64,000 nucleotides of DNA, taken from assembly GCF_028476545.1 (NCBI RefSeq), contig NW_026731985.1:58501-122500 (forward strand), in the 5' to 3' direction. Below, piece by piece: positions 1-10,228 of the stretch (its first letter is position 1; each line of letters begins with the position of its first letter). Below the pieces are notes generated by a model. It was not told the origin of the DNA and ran no database searches. It saw nothing but the letters and a program-made list of their open reading frames with translations. The DNA is from Physella acuta (Eukaryota > Mollusca > Gastropoda > Physidae). The position numbers and the translations under genes are program-made.

Positions 1-1070
1 TAATCAATATTCCATTCAGATGAAAATAACAAAGAGTTAACTTGAGAATGAATATATATTGAACTGCATTTTCTTTTACTGAGATCAGCATTATAACATC
101 TGATGAACCTATCTACTCCACATGCAGCAAACACAGGATGTGTTTCATGGAATTTTATATCTGTAATGCCTCCAGCAGCTCCTTTGAATTGCTTTATTGC
201 AGCCATTTTACGCAAGTCTACTAAAGAAATTGTTCCGATTGTTGTGCCTACAACAACTTGTGAGTCTGTATGTGGTCGAATTGCTAATGCTGAAATTGGT
301 TCCCTACTGTCTTTTAATTTTATATCCAATACAGGCCTTCTCTTTGAAGAGGACATATCATACAAGCGAATTTGTGAATAACCTGTTCCTGTAACAATCT
401 TTTTACTCTGTGGGATAAATTCAGCTTTCATTTCCCAAACTGGCACTCGTAAATTTAGCCAGTCATTTTTCACATTTTTAGCTGTAAAAATTGGTTGAGT
501 AGAACTTGTCAAATCCCATATTTTTAATGGGTTTTCTTTCCCTCCAGTAGAAATCAGATTTTCAAAAGATTGATTATGGTCCATACAAAATAAATTGTCT
601 CCAGCACAAATGTTAATTGATCTACTTGAAATTGATTTGTCTTGATTTGCGGAATCATCTTCCAGCTGAATGAGCTGATCACAATTTACTACCCCACTGC
701 TAAATGCTGTAAAAACCGAGCCCTTGTAACTTTTAACCACTCGTAAAACAGATTTATCATCTGGTATTTTAGTACAAAGACTGCTGATGCTTCCATCTTT
801 CAAAGAATAGTTGAGAATTCTACCGTCTCTACAACCAGTCAAAATCGAATTTTCATCTCTCCACCAACACATGGAGGTAATCTCATTGTTTTTATCCGGG
901 TCTTTAACAGAATTTATATTAACACACGTTCTATTTGAAAGCATACATCCCTTTAGAAAGCCTGTATTGGTTCCAGCATATATATTGTAAGGAAATGTAT
1001 CAGGGGATGCAGAAAATCTATTTCCATAAACTGATTCCATGTCGTGATCTGCCGTCATGGGTGCAGACAT
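1..1070 (-). CDS. WDR74: WDR74 (WD repeat-containing protein 74), 5' part, runs off left edge
   Basis: WDR74 (yeast Nsa1) is a nucleolar WD40 protein that acts in assembly of the 60S ribosomal subunit with the AAA ATPase NVL. One uninterrupted reading frame of 356 codons runs from an ATG at 1070-1068 to the window edge, with no intron. The translation carries the family's most diagnostic stretch, GGKENPLKIWDL followed by AKNVKNDWLNLRVPVWE, then TGYSQIRLYD, RRPVLD, the DLR of the next blade, and ACGVDRFIRC with SQVNSLLFS near the edge. Human WDR74 has closely matching strings in the same order over about 385 residues, so only the C-terminal tail should be missing. Methionines at residues 5 and 11 are alternative starts; I chose the first because no upstream in-frame ATG extends it. 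The next gene, 1 kb upstream, is on the same strand but unrelated. The assignment is firm; the tail and 3' UTR are not visible. Confidence 0.93.
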   Translation of the reverse strand, partial: MSAPMTADHDMESVYGNRFSASPDTFPYNIYAGTNTGFLKGCMLSNRTCVNINSVKDPDKNNEITSMCWWRDENSILTGCRDGRILNYSLKDGSISSLCTKIPDDKSVLRVVKSYKGSVFTAFSSGVVNCDQLIQLEDDSANQDKSISSRSINICAGDNLFCMDHNQSFENLISTGGKENPLKIWDLTSSTQPIFTAKNVKNDWLNLRVPVWEMKAEFIPQSKKIVTGTGYSQIRLYDMSSSKRRPVLDIKLKDSREPISALAIRPHTDSQVVVGTTIGTISLVDLRKMAAIKQFKGAAGGITDIKFHETHPVFAACGVDRFIRCYNADLSKRKCSSIYIHSQVNSLLFSSEWNID

Positions 1071-2106
1071 TTTGTTTATTTGTACCACATTGCCAGATCA
1101 AATTTTGAAAGTAAATGCTAAAGAGCTGTTAGCGTGTGTTTTTCGGGTCAACGTAGGGAATCCAGTTTATTTCAGTCATCTTTTTTTTTTTGCTGTCAGC
1201 TTCAAGTGCTGCCCCAGGAAAATGTCGGAAAGAAACCCTGATAGAATCTAAATAAATAAAATTAATGTAGCTCCAGTGAGAAGTTGCCCATATCTTGAAA
1301 AAGAAAACAAAGTCCCTTACAAGCAAGCAAAAAGAAATTTTCTATTATTTTATGTCACAACTGTGCACTCTGAGGCATGTAAATTTTAAAAATTGTGTAC
1401 TTTATTTTTATAATAGCTGGTTAGTTTTGATATCTTTGTGGAGTTACATACTGAGTCACATGACCAAAATATTGCCAGGTTGGCTGGACATGGATAAATC
1501 TACACTTACTTCTAAAATCAACGTGTTGCTCATGTGACATGTACAGATATCATCTCTCCAGAAACAAAACACCTGGCCAAATTTCTAAGGAATAACTCAT
1601 AAATATCTCTTACAGTTATAGGAGAAAAGATATCACAAGCCTGATGGACTGACCTGGTGTTATTGTAATCAAAGTGAATGTGATTCAGAAGGTTGATGAA
1701 TCTCTTAATAGAAAATTGAATCATTAGTGTCTGTCCAGAAAAAAACAACTTCCAAGTAATGAAGTAGCCTCCCCCCCCCCCCCCCCATACATGTTCCAAC
1801 AAAAAGATTTTATGATAAAGTTTTTGTTTTCTAGATGTGTATAGTACACATGTTGTAAGTGTAATTGCAGTGTCAGGATCACAATCTGTAGAATATCCAT
1901 CCCATCCTTGGTTTTATCAATTAATTACCAAGAAAGAGTACAAATTAATATTACAATTATGTGTCCTCCCACAAGTATCGTTCACTCTAACTGGTGCATA
2001 CCATTAACATGAATCATCTTGCAGCTCTCCCATAAGACAGATGGGTTTACCCTGGCCATCCTGGCCGGAATACTTTAAACTGTGTCAGAAAAATGAAATT
2101 CATTGG
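1071..2106. other. WDR74 upstream region / IPK 3' flank
   Basis: This AT-rich gap of about 1 kb separates two genes on the same strand. It should hold the WDR74 promoter (near 1071-1400) and the 3' UTR of the kinase gene. It contains T- and C-homopolymers (a C run near 1770-1786). No coding similarity, repeat family or RNA gene was seen. Confidence 0.5.
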
Positions 2107-3749
2107 CTATAAGCATATGCTGCTGGATATTTTTGTAACAAGCCAGTGGTCACAGCTATTTCCAGAGGCTAAACAAACCTCTTTAACATCAGCAGAATTG
2201 ATGCCCATGATATAAACACAGCACTTTCCTTCAGTTTGAACAATAATGTTAATGGCAGTTTTAAGCTTGAGCAAAATTCCACCAGTTACATCATGAGCAC
2301 TTTGTGAAGCAGCAATACTTGATGATATTTCACCATTAGGATTCACTTTTATGCTTTTTATTAACACAGCACCTAAAAAATTATATAAATGTTTTTAATT
2401 TTTTTATTTCAAAGTTATTCTAGAACTGAAACATAATTATTAGGAAGAAAATCATCATCATCATTCCTATGGACCATTTTACTCAGAAGATAAGGCACTC
2501 TTTTTAAAAATTCAATTCTTAAGGATTTTAAAAAAGGTGAATTTTTAAAACTCAATTAATAGCTTTAAATGTTTATTTTTTAATATAAGAAGGTAAAAGA
2601 TAATACATTTTACAGCCAAAAAAAGTAATACCTGGTTGATCTGGTGGTCTGTCATATATACCAGCAACATCTGTCAAAAATATTACTTTTTTAACTGCCA
2701 ATTTGGAACATAATGTCTGAGGATAAAGTTAACAAATGTATTGAAATCATTATCTTATTTATGACAGATAAAAGTGAACAAGGGTACATAAATCAATTTT
2801 AAAATACACTAAAAGAGATCAGCTTATAAAACAAAGCCATCTTGTTATAGAGCTCACCTTGATGACTGTGTCACCACTAAGAATACAACAGCCTAATTTA
2901 TCATCCAGACTGCAGTCTCCATGTAAAACAGGGACTAGGCCTGTATTCACAAACCCAGCTATAACTTCACATGGGCTGTGCAACGGTTCTCTGTTACTTG
3001 TTATCCAGGAGCTGCCTGGCTTAAAGAAAAATTTACAATTTTATTTAAATGTTGTATCTACTTCCGAAATGACCTAAGTTAGGGCCCTGCTAGCTTGAAC
3101 TCATTTTGTATGGTAAAAATATTCAAAACATTTACTAAAAACCCAGTATTTGATATTAAGTAGAAAATGTTTACCGAACATGCTACTGCAGGTACTCCAG
3201 ATTGCAACAAGCTGTCAACAACCATTTGATTGAGCTGTTAATAATTAAAAAGTTGCTGTAGGCCTAACATATATATTTTTTAGCTCTTTTCTCAAAGTAT
3301 TTACATAAATTTTTGTTAAGAATAAAATTTAAAATTAGCAATTTAAATCATGAATTACCTTAGTAACTGACTGTCTAGTCAAACAATAGCCCCTAACTTT
3401 TAAAGAACTGTCTTCTTTTGTTTTTAAATCAGTTAGTCCTGTGTTAACTTCGTATTGTTTTGCTTGATGATGACCAAACGACCTTGAAAATTATGTACAA
3501 TATTTTATTTTCAATACACTCCAATACACATTATGTTGTTTAAGTGATTAAAGAATAATGTTATAAGATGTAAACTTGCTGAAAATATACTAACCCAGCA
3601 CCATGAACAACAATGCATTTAAGTCCATGATCTGTGCAGGTTTTGATACATTGAGCTGCGATTGAGAGTTCATGGCTTTTTATGGTTTCAAAGATATTTT
3701 TGTCTGTTATAGCACTTCCACCAAACTTGATAATAATGTCAACTTCCAT
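2107..3749 (-). CDS. isopentenyl phosphate kinase, complete, six coding exons
   Basis: Isopentenyl phosphate kinase (IPK) phosphorylates isopentenyl phosphate to isopentenyl diphosphate with ATP, feeding isoprenoid synthesis through the alternative mevalonate route. Exons on the minus strand are 3749-3595, 3482-3359, 3234-3175, 3019-2858, 2716-2632 and 2372-2107, all joined at GT-AG sites with frame kept. They give 283 residues, close to the usual 250-290. Family motifs appear in order: IIKFGGSAITDK with the ATP-site lysine at residue 8; HGAGSFGHHQA with His56 at the place of the catalytic histidine of archaeal IPK (FGH); VPAVACSPGSS; GLVPVLHGD; ILSGDTVIK; LTDVAGIYDRP; and DVTGGILLKLKTAI near the end. 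These also separate it from other amino acid kinase family members such as glutamate 5-kinase. No organelle targeting peptide precedes the start, so a cytosolic enzyme is expected. The motifs are seen directly; activity is inferred. Confidence 0.93.
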
Positions 3750-4828
3750 ATTTATTATTTAGCATCCCTGAATAGGTGCATCAGTTTAAAAAAAAAATTG
3801 TATAAATTATTGATGGAATAGCTTTATTTTTGTGTTGACTAGCTTTATAATAATAATAGCCTTTAGCCAACTATTAACTATACTATATTATTAGTAGGCC
3901 TATTATTAATTATAAAATAATTCCTCTGGATACTTTTTTTAGGAAAACTCTACACGTACTAAGCTAACTTAGGCAAGGTAATACAAATTAGGATGATTTT
4001 ATTGGAACAATTAGGCCTATGTCAATTTAAAATTTCTGTTAGAATTTTTTTTTTCATAACTTGATATTAACAACATGAACAAAATTATATTAAATATTTA
4101 AATACTAGTAAGCTAGAAAGCCGTGCAAAAGATGATTCCCTGGCAATAATAAAGCGAGTCAACAAAGTCACTGGGGAACACACTTTATTTTATTGTTTTA
4201 TATTTTTACTTTATTATTGACTTATTTAGGCCTAATTAATAAAAGCCTTGAAAAGCTGTTTTTACAGGTCTAAATCTACATTAAAGTTTTACAGTCAGCA
4301 TGAGAGTGACTAAAAAACGGGAAAAAGTACCAGATAGGCCTAGTAACCTAGTTTATCATTAACTAAGAAAAATTGTTTATTATTAATATTATGGGGACTG
4401 CTAGACTAAGTTTTCAGATGAGAATTGTAGAGTTAGCAGTTTAAAATAATAAAATTCAACTAACCGATCATTTACCAATTTGCCACATTGGCAATTTACT
4501 TTTTTTTAGTCTCTTATGCATTCTGATTTATTTATTTTTGCATGGTCTTACAAGGGTCACAATAATTTTGTGCTTTTGAACAAAAATTATAACTCATTTT
4601 CGACCAATTCCTGCCGAAGCGATTTCTGAAAAACTTTTATCTACTAGAACAGTGCACTAGAAATGACTTTTCTCCACCAAATTAAAAGATCGATATAAAG
4701 TTTTCAATTTTAAAAGTCTTATTCATATTCATTTTGTTTTCAATCCACTTCCCGCCTTTTTTTTCATAAACATACATATTAAGAGGGTCTATTTTAATTA
4801 ACTAAATAACAACATGCTTGTAGATATG
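3750..4828. other. AT-rich intergenic stretch upstream of the kinase gene
   Basis: About 1.1 kb of AT-rich sequence, with several copies of the short word TAGGCCTA scattered through it. The kinase promoter should lie near its left end. I saw no coding or transposon signal. Confidence 0.4.
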
Positions 4829-5063
4829 CAGTGTTTCTTCCAGACATTTTTCTCCGGGGGGGGGGGGGGGAACACTTGATATTTTCGGGGGGGGGGGGGG
4901 GCGGTCAACATTTTTCGGGGGTGGGGTGGACAGTGGTAAAAGTATATGTTGTCTATATAAATTCCATTTCGTTCGGGGGGGGGGGGGGGGGGGAGCGGTA
5001 GACTTTCTTCGGGTGGACTCTGCCCCCCCCCCCCCCCTGAAGAGATGCCTGGAAGAAACCCTG
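4829..5063. mobile_element. small hAT-like MITE with poly-G interior
   Basis: The ends are inverted copies: GTTTCTTCCAGACAT on the left and its near complement ATGCCTGGAAGAAAC on the right. The outermost bases are CAGTG and CCCTG, as expected for hAT elements. The flanking octamers TAGATATG and CCTATATG match at five of eight positions, which fits a worn 8-bp target duplication. The 235-bp interior has no coding capacity and is dominated by four G-runs of about 10-17 bases separated by TTTTCG-like spacers, plus one C-run near the right end. The family is inferred from the termini. Confidence 0.6.
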
Positions 5064-5419
5064 CCTATATGTTCTACACTTTCATAAATACGAGTATTAT
5101 GGTGTAAAAAGTGGTGCCGACTTCTGGCTTCAGGTATAATCGGCTTGGACACAAACTGGTAGCCTACTGGAGCCTACTATAGCTCATAGGGATATTTGTT
5201 GTGTTTAAAAGTACGTCTAAAGCTTCTTTATCTCAAATTGCCACCAAAGGTAATAACAAAGTCTTCCTTTTGGCTTGAGCCCAATAAACCATTTGTCCTT
5301 CACTTTCCTCCGTTGTTGAACTTGTTTAGGCCACATTAATGCCAATAATGAATCAACGCTAGCGCTGTTAAAGTACATCATCGCATCTCTGCCATTACCC
5401 GTGTGGCATTCCTCGCAGA

Positions 5420-5605
5420 GGCGCAGCGACCCTTCCCGGCGCCCGGGGACAAACTTTCGATTTGCACCCCCCTCAAGATTTCGATTTGCAGCCCCCCCCC
5501 CACCAAGATTTTGATTTGCACCCCCCCCCCCTCAAGATTTCGATTTGCACCCCCCCCCCCCCCGTCAAACTTTCGATTTGCACCCCCCCTCAAGCTTTCA
5601 TTTTT
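5420..5605. repeat. C-rich tandem repeat with core TTTCGATTTGCACCCC
   Basis: Five degenerate copies of a unit of roughly 30-40 bp share the core TTTCGATTTGCA followed by a run of 6-14 C and then CTCAAG or GTCAAA. The left border is a GC-rich segment (CGGCGCCCGGGGAC) at about 5437-5450, which could be the edge of an uncharacterised element. Open frames across it on both strands are by-products of the repeat. Confidence 0.6.
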
Positions 5606-5684
5606 ATTTTTCCAACCCATTTTAGCGCCCCCTAAGAAAACTCAAATAAAAGTAACAAAGAAGGCGACATGGCCTACTGCATAC

Positions 5685-5788
<104 letters not shown>

Positions 5789-5881
5789 CACCTTCAACTA
5801 ATAGGCCAATATCTGGTAGATTTTCAAGAACTACACATAATAGATGAAAAGGGCCACTAACAAAAATGCCCTGATTTATAA

Positions 5882-5965
5882 TGCGTAGACAGGGTGGAAT
5901 GGAGGAGATTTGTTGCTGCCCTATACTCCACAGGGAGTGATGAGGATTAAGTAAGTAAGTAATGT
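5882..5965 (+). mobile_element. LINE 3' terminal fragment (non-LTR retrotransposon tail)
   Basis: Read from 5882, the plus strand encodes CVDRVEWRRFVAALYSTGSDED then a stop at 5948-5950. This resembles the conserved C-terminus of reverse-transcriptase proteins of invertebrate non-LTR retrotransposons. It is followed at once by the tail repeat TAAGTAAGTAAGTAA. The same frame is stopped just upstream, so this is a short 5'-truncated relic. I cannot name the clade from so short a piece. Confidence 0.65.
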
Positions 5966-6600
5966 GTGGTTTAATGTGGATATATGTTATGTAGACCGCA
6001 AAAAAAAAGACATTATCATGTATAGCAAGAAGTGATGTTCACGCGCCACATTCAACAAGGTGACACAATGAGCTATTCTACATTAAAACAACATGTACTT
6101 TGACCGTCGAGTGTCGCTTATATATTTTACACTCCACCATTTAAAATAAATATTCAAAGACATTACAAGTGGCCTTAAATGGCACTATTTTACACAACAT
6201 GCTAAATGCTGCCTATTTTCCTCACTTGTTTTAGTTTACATCAACCCTTTACATACTTCAACCTAAAAATAAACGTTCTATGGAAATTCACAAATCAAGT
6301 TAATTGTTATGTTATAGCAATTAGACCTAGATCTAGTTTAAAAAAATAATTAAAAATGCAAGTGTTTTTTTTAACAATTAGTCGCATCTGTCTTTATGAC
6401 TTTATTTACACATTTTTATGTGCTGCGTAGTGCTATTATTTTTCCTCTTGAGATTATTTAGATAAACACAATGCGGAGGTCAAGTTAGATAATTCTCCTT
6501 TACCCCCCATCCCCCGCTTTACCCCCTACTTTCCTATCTACCCAGGCAACTGGGTAAGAAGAAAAAAAACTCAAGGGAGATAACACTCCGAGTTGGTCTG
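5966..6600. other. unassigned AT-rich intergenic sequence
   Basis: No coding, RNA or repeat structure was recognised apart from short homopolymers and a C/T-rich patch at about 6500-6535. Confidence 0.35.
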
Positions 6601-6673
6601 TAGGAAACTGCTGGCCCTCGCACAACAGCTCGAGGTTTGCTTTCCTTACAGCACACACAATCTTGTGATAAAG
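6601..6673 (+). other. candidate non-coding first exon of the amine oxidase gene (weak)
   Basis: The first coding exon of the downstream amine oxidase begins at a splice acceptor (AG at 10205-10206), so at least one untranslated 5' exon must exist upstream. This mixed-composition stretch ends AAAG followed by GTAATG, an acceptable 5' splice site, and is the best upstream candidate I see. The exon's left border and the link itself are unproven. Confidence 0.18.
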
Positions 6674-6913
6674 GTAATGCTGACTCTTTTTACTTTCTTT
6701 GAAAAAATGAAAAATTCATAAATGCATATAGAATCTAGATCTATTCCAACTTTTGATTGTCTTTTTCTTGAAGGCTCTTGTCTTATCGGGTTAGTGGAAA
6801 ATTCACTTTGTTGTACATATAAGGCATTTTTTTAATGTTAAGCGTTGCAAATCAATAAAAGCCAATTAATGCGTTAGCTAATTTCACTAAAACACAACTT
6901 GCGTTAGTTTACA

Positions 6914-7195
6914 CGTAGCTCAGCTGGCCAAACTGTGGCCATCTAGTCCATCTTAGTTTGAGGCCATCTGGTCCAAATTAGTTTATGGCCATCGAATCCA
7001 GCTTAGTTTGAGGCCATTTAGTCCTGCTTAGTCTGAGGCCATGTAGCCAAACTTAGTTAGTGGCCTAGTTTAGCTTAGTTTGTGGCCATTTGCACAACTT
7101 AGTTTATGGCCATCTGTCCCAACTTTGTGGCCATCTAGTCAAGGCTAGTTTTTCCCACTAAGTTTATGGCCACCTAGCCCAGCTTAAAACTTGGA
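6914..7195. repeat. degenerate tandem repeat, core TTAGTTTGTGGCCATCTAG
   Basis: About nine diverged copies of a roughly 25-37 bp unit share GGCCATCTAGTCC and CTTAGTTT. The copies differ in length and sequence, so the array is old. It has no coding value. Confidence 0.7.
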
Positions 7196-7379
7196 CTCGG
7201 CACGTTCATATTTTCCCTCCCACAGAAGTCGGTCACCATTTATATTCTCTCTCCTAGAGCCGTGACATGAAAACATGGCAACTTATCTATATAGGGCAGG
7301 CACATTTCTCCGCCTGCTTCATTAAAACCTTATGTTACAAGTTTAAACCTGGAGCTAACATGCTCGGCCTACATAGCTA

Positions 7380-7670
7380 GCATTTTATAGGATGGGAGAG
7401 GGGGGGGGGGAGGATCTGGCACAGTGTGACATATGGGGAGGAATGTGGTATATAGGGGGGGGCAATTTGGCACTGACCGCGTCACGACGCTGACTCCACA
7501 CCTCGATGCTGACTCCCTACTACGACGCTGACTCTTCGTGTTTATACTGACTCCCAGGAAAACCTTTGACTCCCTACAACGACGCTGACTCTCCGTGTTT
7601 AGACTGACTACCAGGAACAACGCTGACTCCCGTGACGACGCTAACTCCCTGACATGATGCTGCTCCATGT
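7380..7670. repeat. G-rich stretch and degenerate ACGCTGACTCC tandem repeat
   Basis: A G-run region (7395-7460) is followed by about ten loosely spaced copies of a CGACGCTGACTCC-like unit (7490-7665). An open frame crosses it on the minus strand but its translation is only the repeat. Confidence 0.6.
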
Positions 7671-7739
7671 TTACATACAGATAATGTTGAGCTCACGTGA
7701 CCACATGTTGACAACACTACTCTACTGTCCTGACAACAG

Positions 7740-8115
7740 CAAGTGGGGGGGGGGGGGGGTAGCGTTGTTTTAAACAGACAGGATCATGGTTACAGCCAGT
7801 GGAGGGGGGGGGGGGAGGATAAGGTTGTTTTAAACATACAGACAGGAACATGATGGAATGGAATCTACCACCAAACTCTCACCCTCTCCACACTGCTTTA
7901 AGGAACCTCCTCGGGCCCGGGGTGGGCAGAGTCGTCCCCCCCCCCCTCCCAGAACACGCCCACTACGCTCACCCCCTCCCCGGGACGAAATAGATTTTTT
8001 TAATTTAAAAAGAAACCATGTATCTATTTCACCGGTGCCCGCCCCACGCCTGAAATTTAAATGCCCCACCTCTCCCCTAAATTTTCAAGTCGTCCCCCCC
8101 CCCCCCCCCCGAGAA
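7740..8115. repeat. homopolymer G/C-rich block with a partial duplication
   Basis: Two copies of a unit containing a long G-run and then GTTGTTTTAAACA lie at 7745-7850. Further right are C-runs at about 7936-7948 and 8094-8110. The open frames over this block encode proline- or glycine-rich low-complexity strings and are not supported as genes. Confidence 0.55.
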
Positions 8116-8352
8116 AAAAAACGTCTAATATCTGAAACCAACCGTTTCCCTATGTTGTATGAGATAAAGCAGAAAAGAAAACAGAAAGAGAAACACTAAG
8201 GACATTTGTGGCCGTCATTAAAAAGTTCTTCATTTAGGCAAAACTACCTGCACCCCCTCAATTTATGCTGCTCATTTATTAGGATAAAGTCCGACCTTCT
8301 TGACTGTTTCTCGTCCAATTAAATTCGGATGTAATTTTCCACTGGTCGACCG

Positions 8353-9165
8353 TCAGAGTATCTCTGGCCTCTTCTGGGAGTATCTCTGGGAGTATCTCTG
8401 GCCTCTTCTGGGAGTATCTCTGGCCACTTCTGGGAGTATCTCTAGCCTCTTCTGGGAGTATCTCTGGGAGTATCTCTGGCCTCTTCTGGGAGTATCTCTG
8501 GCCACTTCTGGGAATATCGCTAGCCTCTTCTGGGAGTATCTCTGGGAGTATCTCTGGCCACTTCTGGGAGTATCTCTGGCCTCTTCTGGGAGTATCTCTG
8601 GCCTCTTCTGGGAGTATCTCTGGGAGTATCTCTGGCCTCTTCTGGGAGTATCTCTGGCCACTTCTGGGAGTATCTCTAGCCTCTTCTGGGAGTATCTCTG
8701 GGAGTATCTCTGGCCTCTTCTGGGAGTATCTCTGGCCACTTCTGGGAATATCGCTAGCCTCTTCTGGGAGTATCTCTGGGAGTATCTCTGGCCTCTTCTG
8801 GGAGTATCTCTGGCCTCTTCTGGGAGTATCGCTAGCCTCTTCTGGGAGTATCTCTAGCCTCTTCTGGGAGTATCTCTGGCCACTTCTGGGAGTATCTCTG
8901 GCCTCTTCTGGGAGTATCTCTGGGAGTATATCTGTCCTCTTCTGGGAGTATCACTGGCCTCTTCTGGGAGTATCTTTGGCCACTTCTGGGAGTATCGCTA
9001 GCCTCTTTTGGGAGTATCTCTGGCCACTTCTGGGAGTATCTCTAGCCTCTTCTGGGAGTATCTCTGTCCTCTTCTGGGAGTATCTCTGGCCTCTTCTGGG
9101 AGTATCTCTGGCTACTTCTGGGAGTATCTCTGGCCTCTTCTGTGAGTATCGCTAGCCTGAGAGTA
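8353..9165. repeat. minisatellite, 23-bp unit with core GGGAGTATCTCTGGCC
   Basis: About 35 copies of a unit with core TCTGGGAGTATCTCTGGCC. Variants read TAGCC or GCCAC, and some copies have an extra GGGAGTATCTCT insertion of 14 bp. Higher-order repetition is visible as groups of three or four units. The open frames on both strands across it are repeat artefacts. Confidence 0.95.
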
Positions 9166-10206
9166 TCCCTGGGCTGTGCTGGGGCTTATCGGCCAAACTT
9201 ATCTGTTACACTTAGAGCATTTCAACGACCTCAACATTCTAAAGATAGTGAGAAATGGCCCCAGGTCTTTCTAAAATACGGCTCAGCGTGTAAAAGAGGT
9301 AGTGCACTCACAGAAGTGCTTTACACACACACACACGCACAAACACACACACGTGGTCCACACACGTAGTAATGATCCACACATACACTAATGGTCCACA
9401 AACACAAAAGTAGTCTTCACACAGAAATGGGCCACACACACACAAGATCATCGGAGTGTGTTCCCATACGCTTACTTATCTAGCGTTCCATTTTGTTGAC
9501 ACGAAGCACGTGAAAGCACACGTTAATGACCTACGACGTTTATCGAGGCATAAAAACATTTTATTTTACTTAAAGAGGCCACTTTAGGGATAGATATATG
9601 ACGATCATTAAGCGTTTGTTTTCTATGGGATGTGGTGCATAATCTTGGTGTATTCTTTTCAAAGTTTCAAAACAATAAAAAGCGCCAGTAGTAAAGTAAA
9701 CAGATATTTGAGGAGCAAACGATGAAAAGCAATAAATACAGAATTTGTTTAACGGTTAATTAATGTGTTGATAGTAAAGTGCGAAAATTAAAAAGGTGTA
9801 AATAGACATAAGACAGGCCAATAGCAAAGTGGAAATACTTGAGAAAATATGAAAATGTAAATATTTATGATAAGAAATGTGTAAATAGATGTGAAAATTA
9901 AAAATGTAAATCTCTATGAAAACAAAAATGATAATAAAATGAAAATATGCGTGAAGATATTTTTCTTTTCCATGACTTATCCATGACTTATCCATGACTT
10001 AGCAAGCGCAGACGTGATTTGACTCGACCAGATGAGTCAGACCTTGTTGACGTCTGCAGGGTCAAGTAGCGGGAGATATGTTTTCTATCCTGCTATTGTT
10101 TGCCGCTCTAAGATAGGGGCAGTTGTCTTGCTGTAAAAGTTAATCGTGTGTTGATAAATATTTTCTCTGCTGTTGTATTAGTTAACTTGTCACATCTCTT
10201 CTGTAG
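9166..10206. other. intergenic / 5' intron region with CA-rich stretch
   Basis: A CA-rich simple-sequence stretch lies at about 9322-9450 (ACACACAC with GGTCCACACA). The rest is AT-rich. The last 60 bases before 10206 form a pyrimidine-rich splice acceptor (CATCTCTTCTGTAG) for the first coding exon of the amine oxidase, so the region is probably the end of its 5'-UTR intron. Confidence 0.5.
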
Positions 10207-10228
10207 TAACCCAACCAACGGTTCAACC

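Noticed and set aside
103-394. Plus-strand frames at the left edge
   Set aside because: They are antisense shadows of WDR74, whose minus-strand frame has strong family similarity throughout.
8300-8857. 185-codon frame with a repeating WEYLWPLLG pattern
   Set aside because: It is a direct product of the 23-bp minisatellite, also open on the opposite strand.
10148-10228. Upstream ATG extending the amine oxidase by 27 residues
   Set aside because: It lies before a good splice acceptor (AG at 10205-10206), so that segment is probably intronic.
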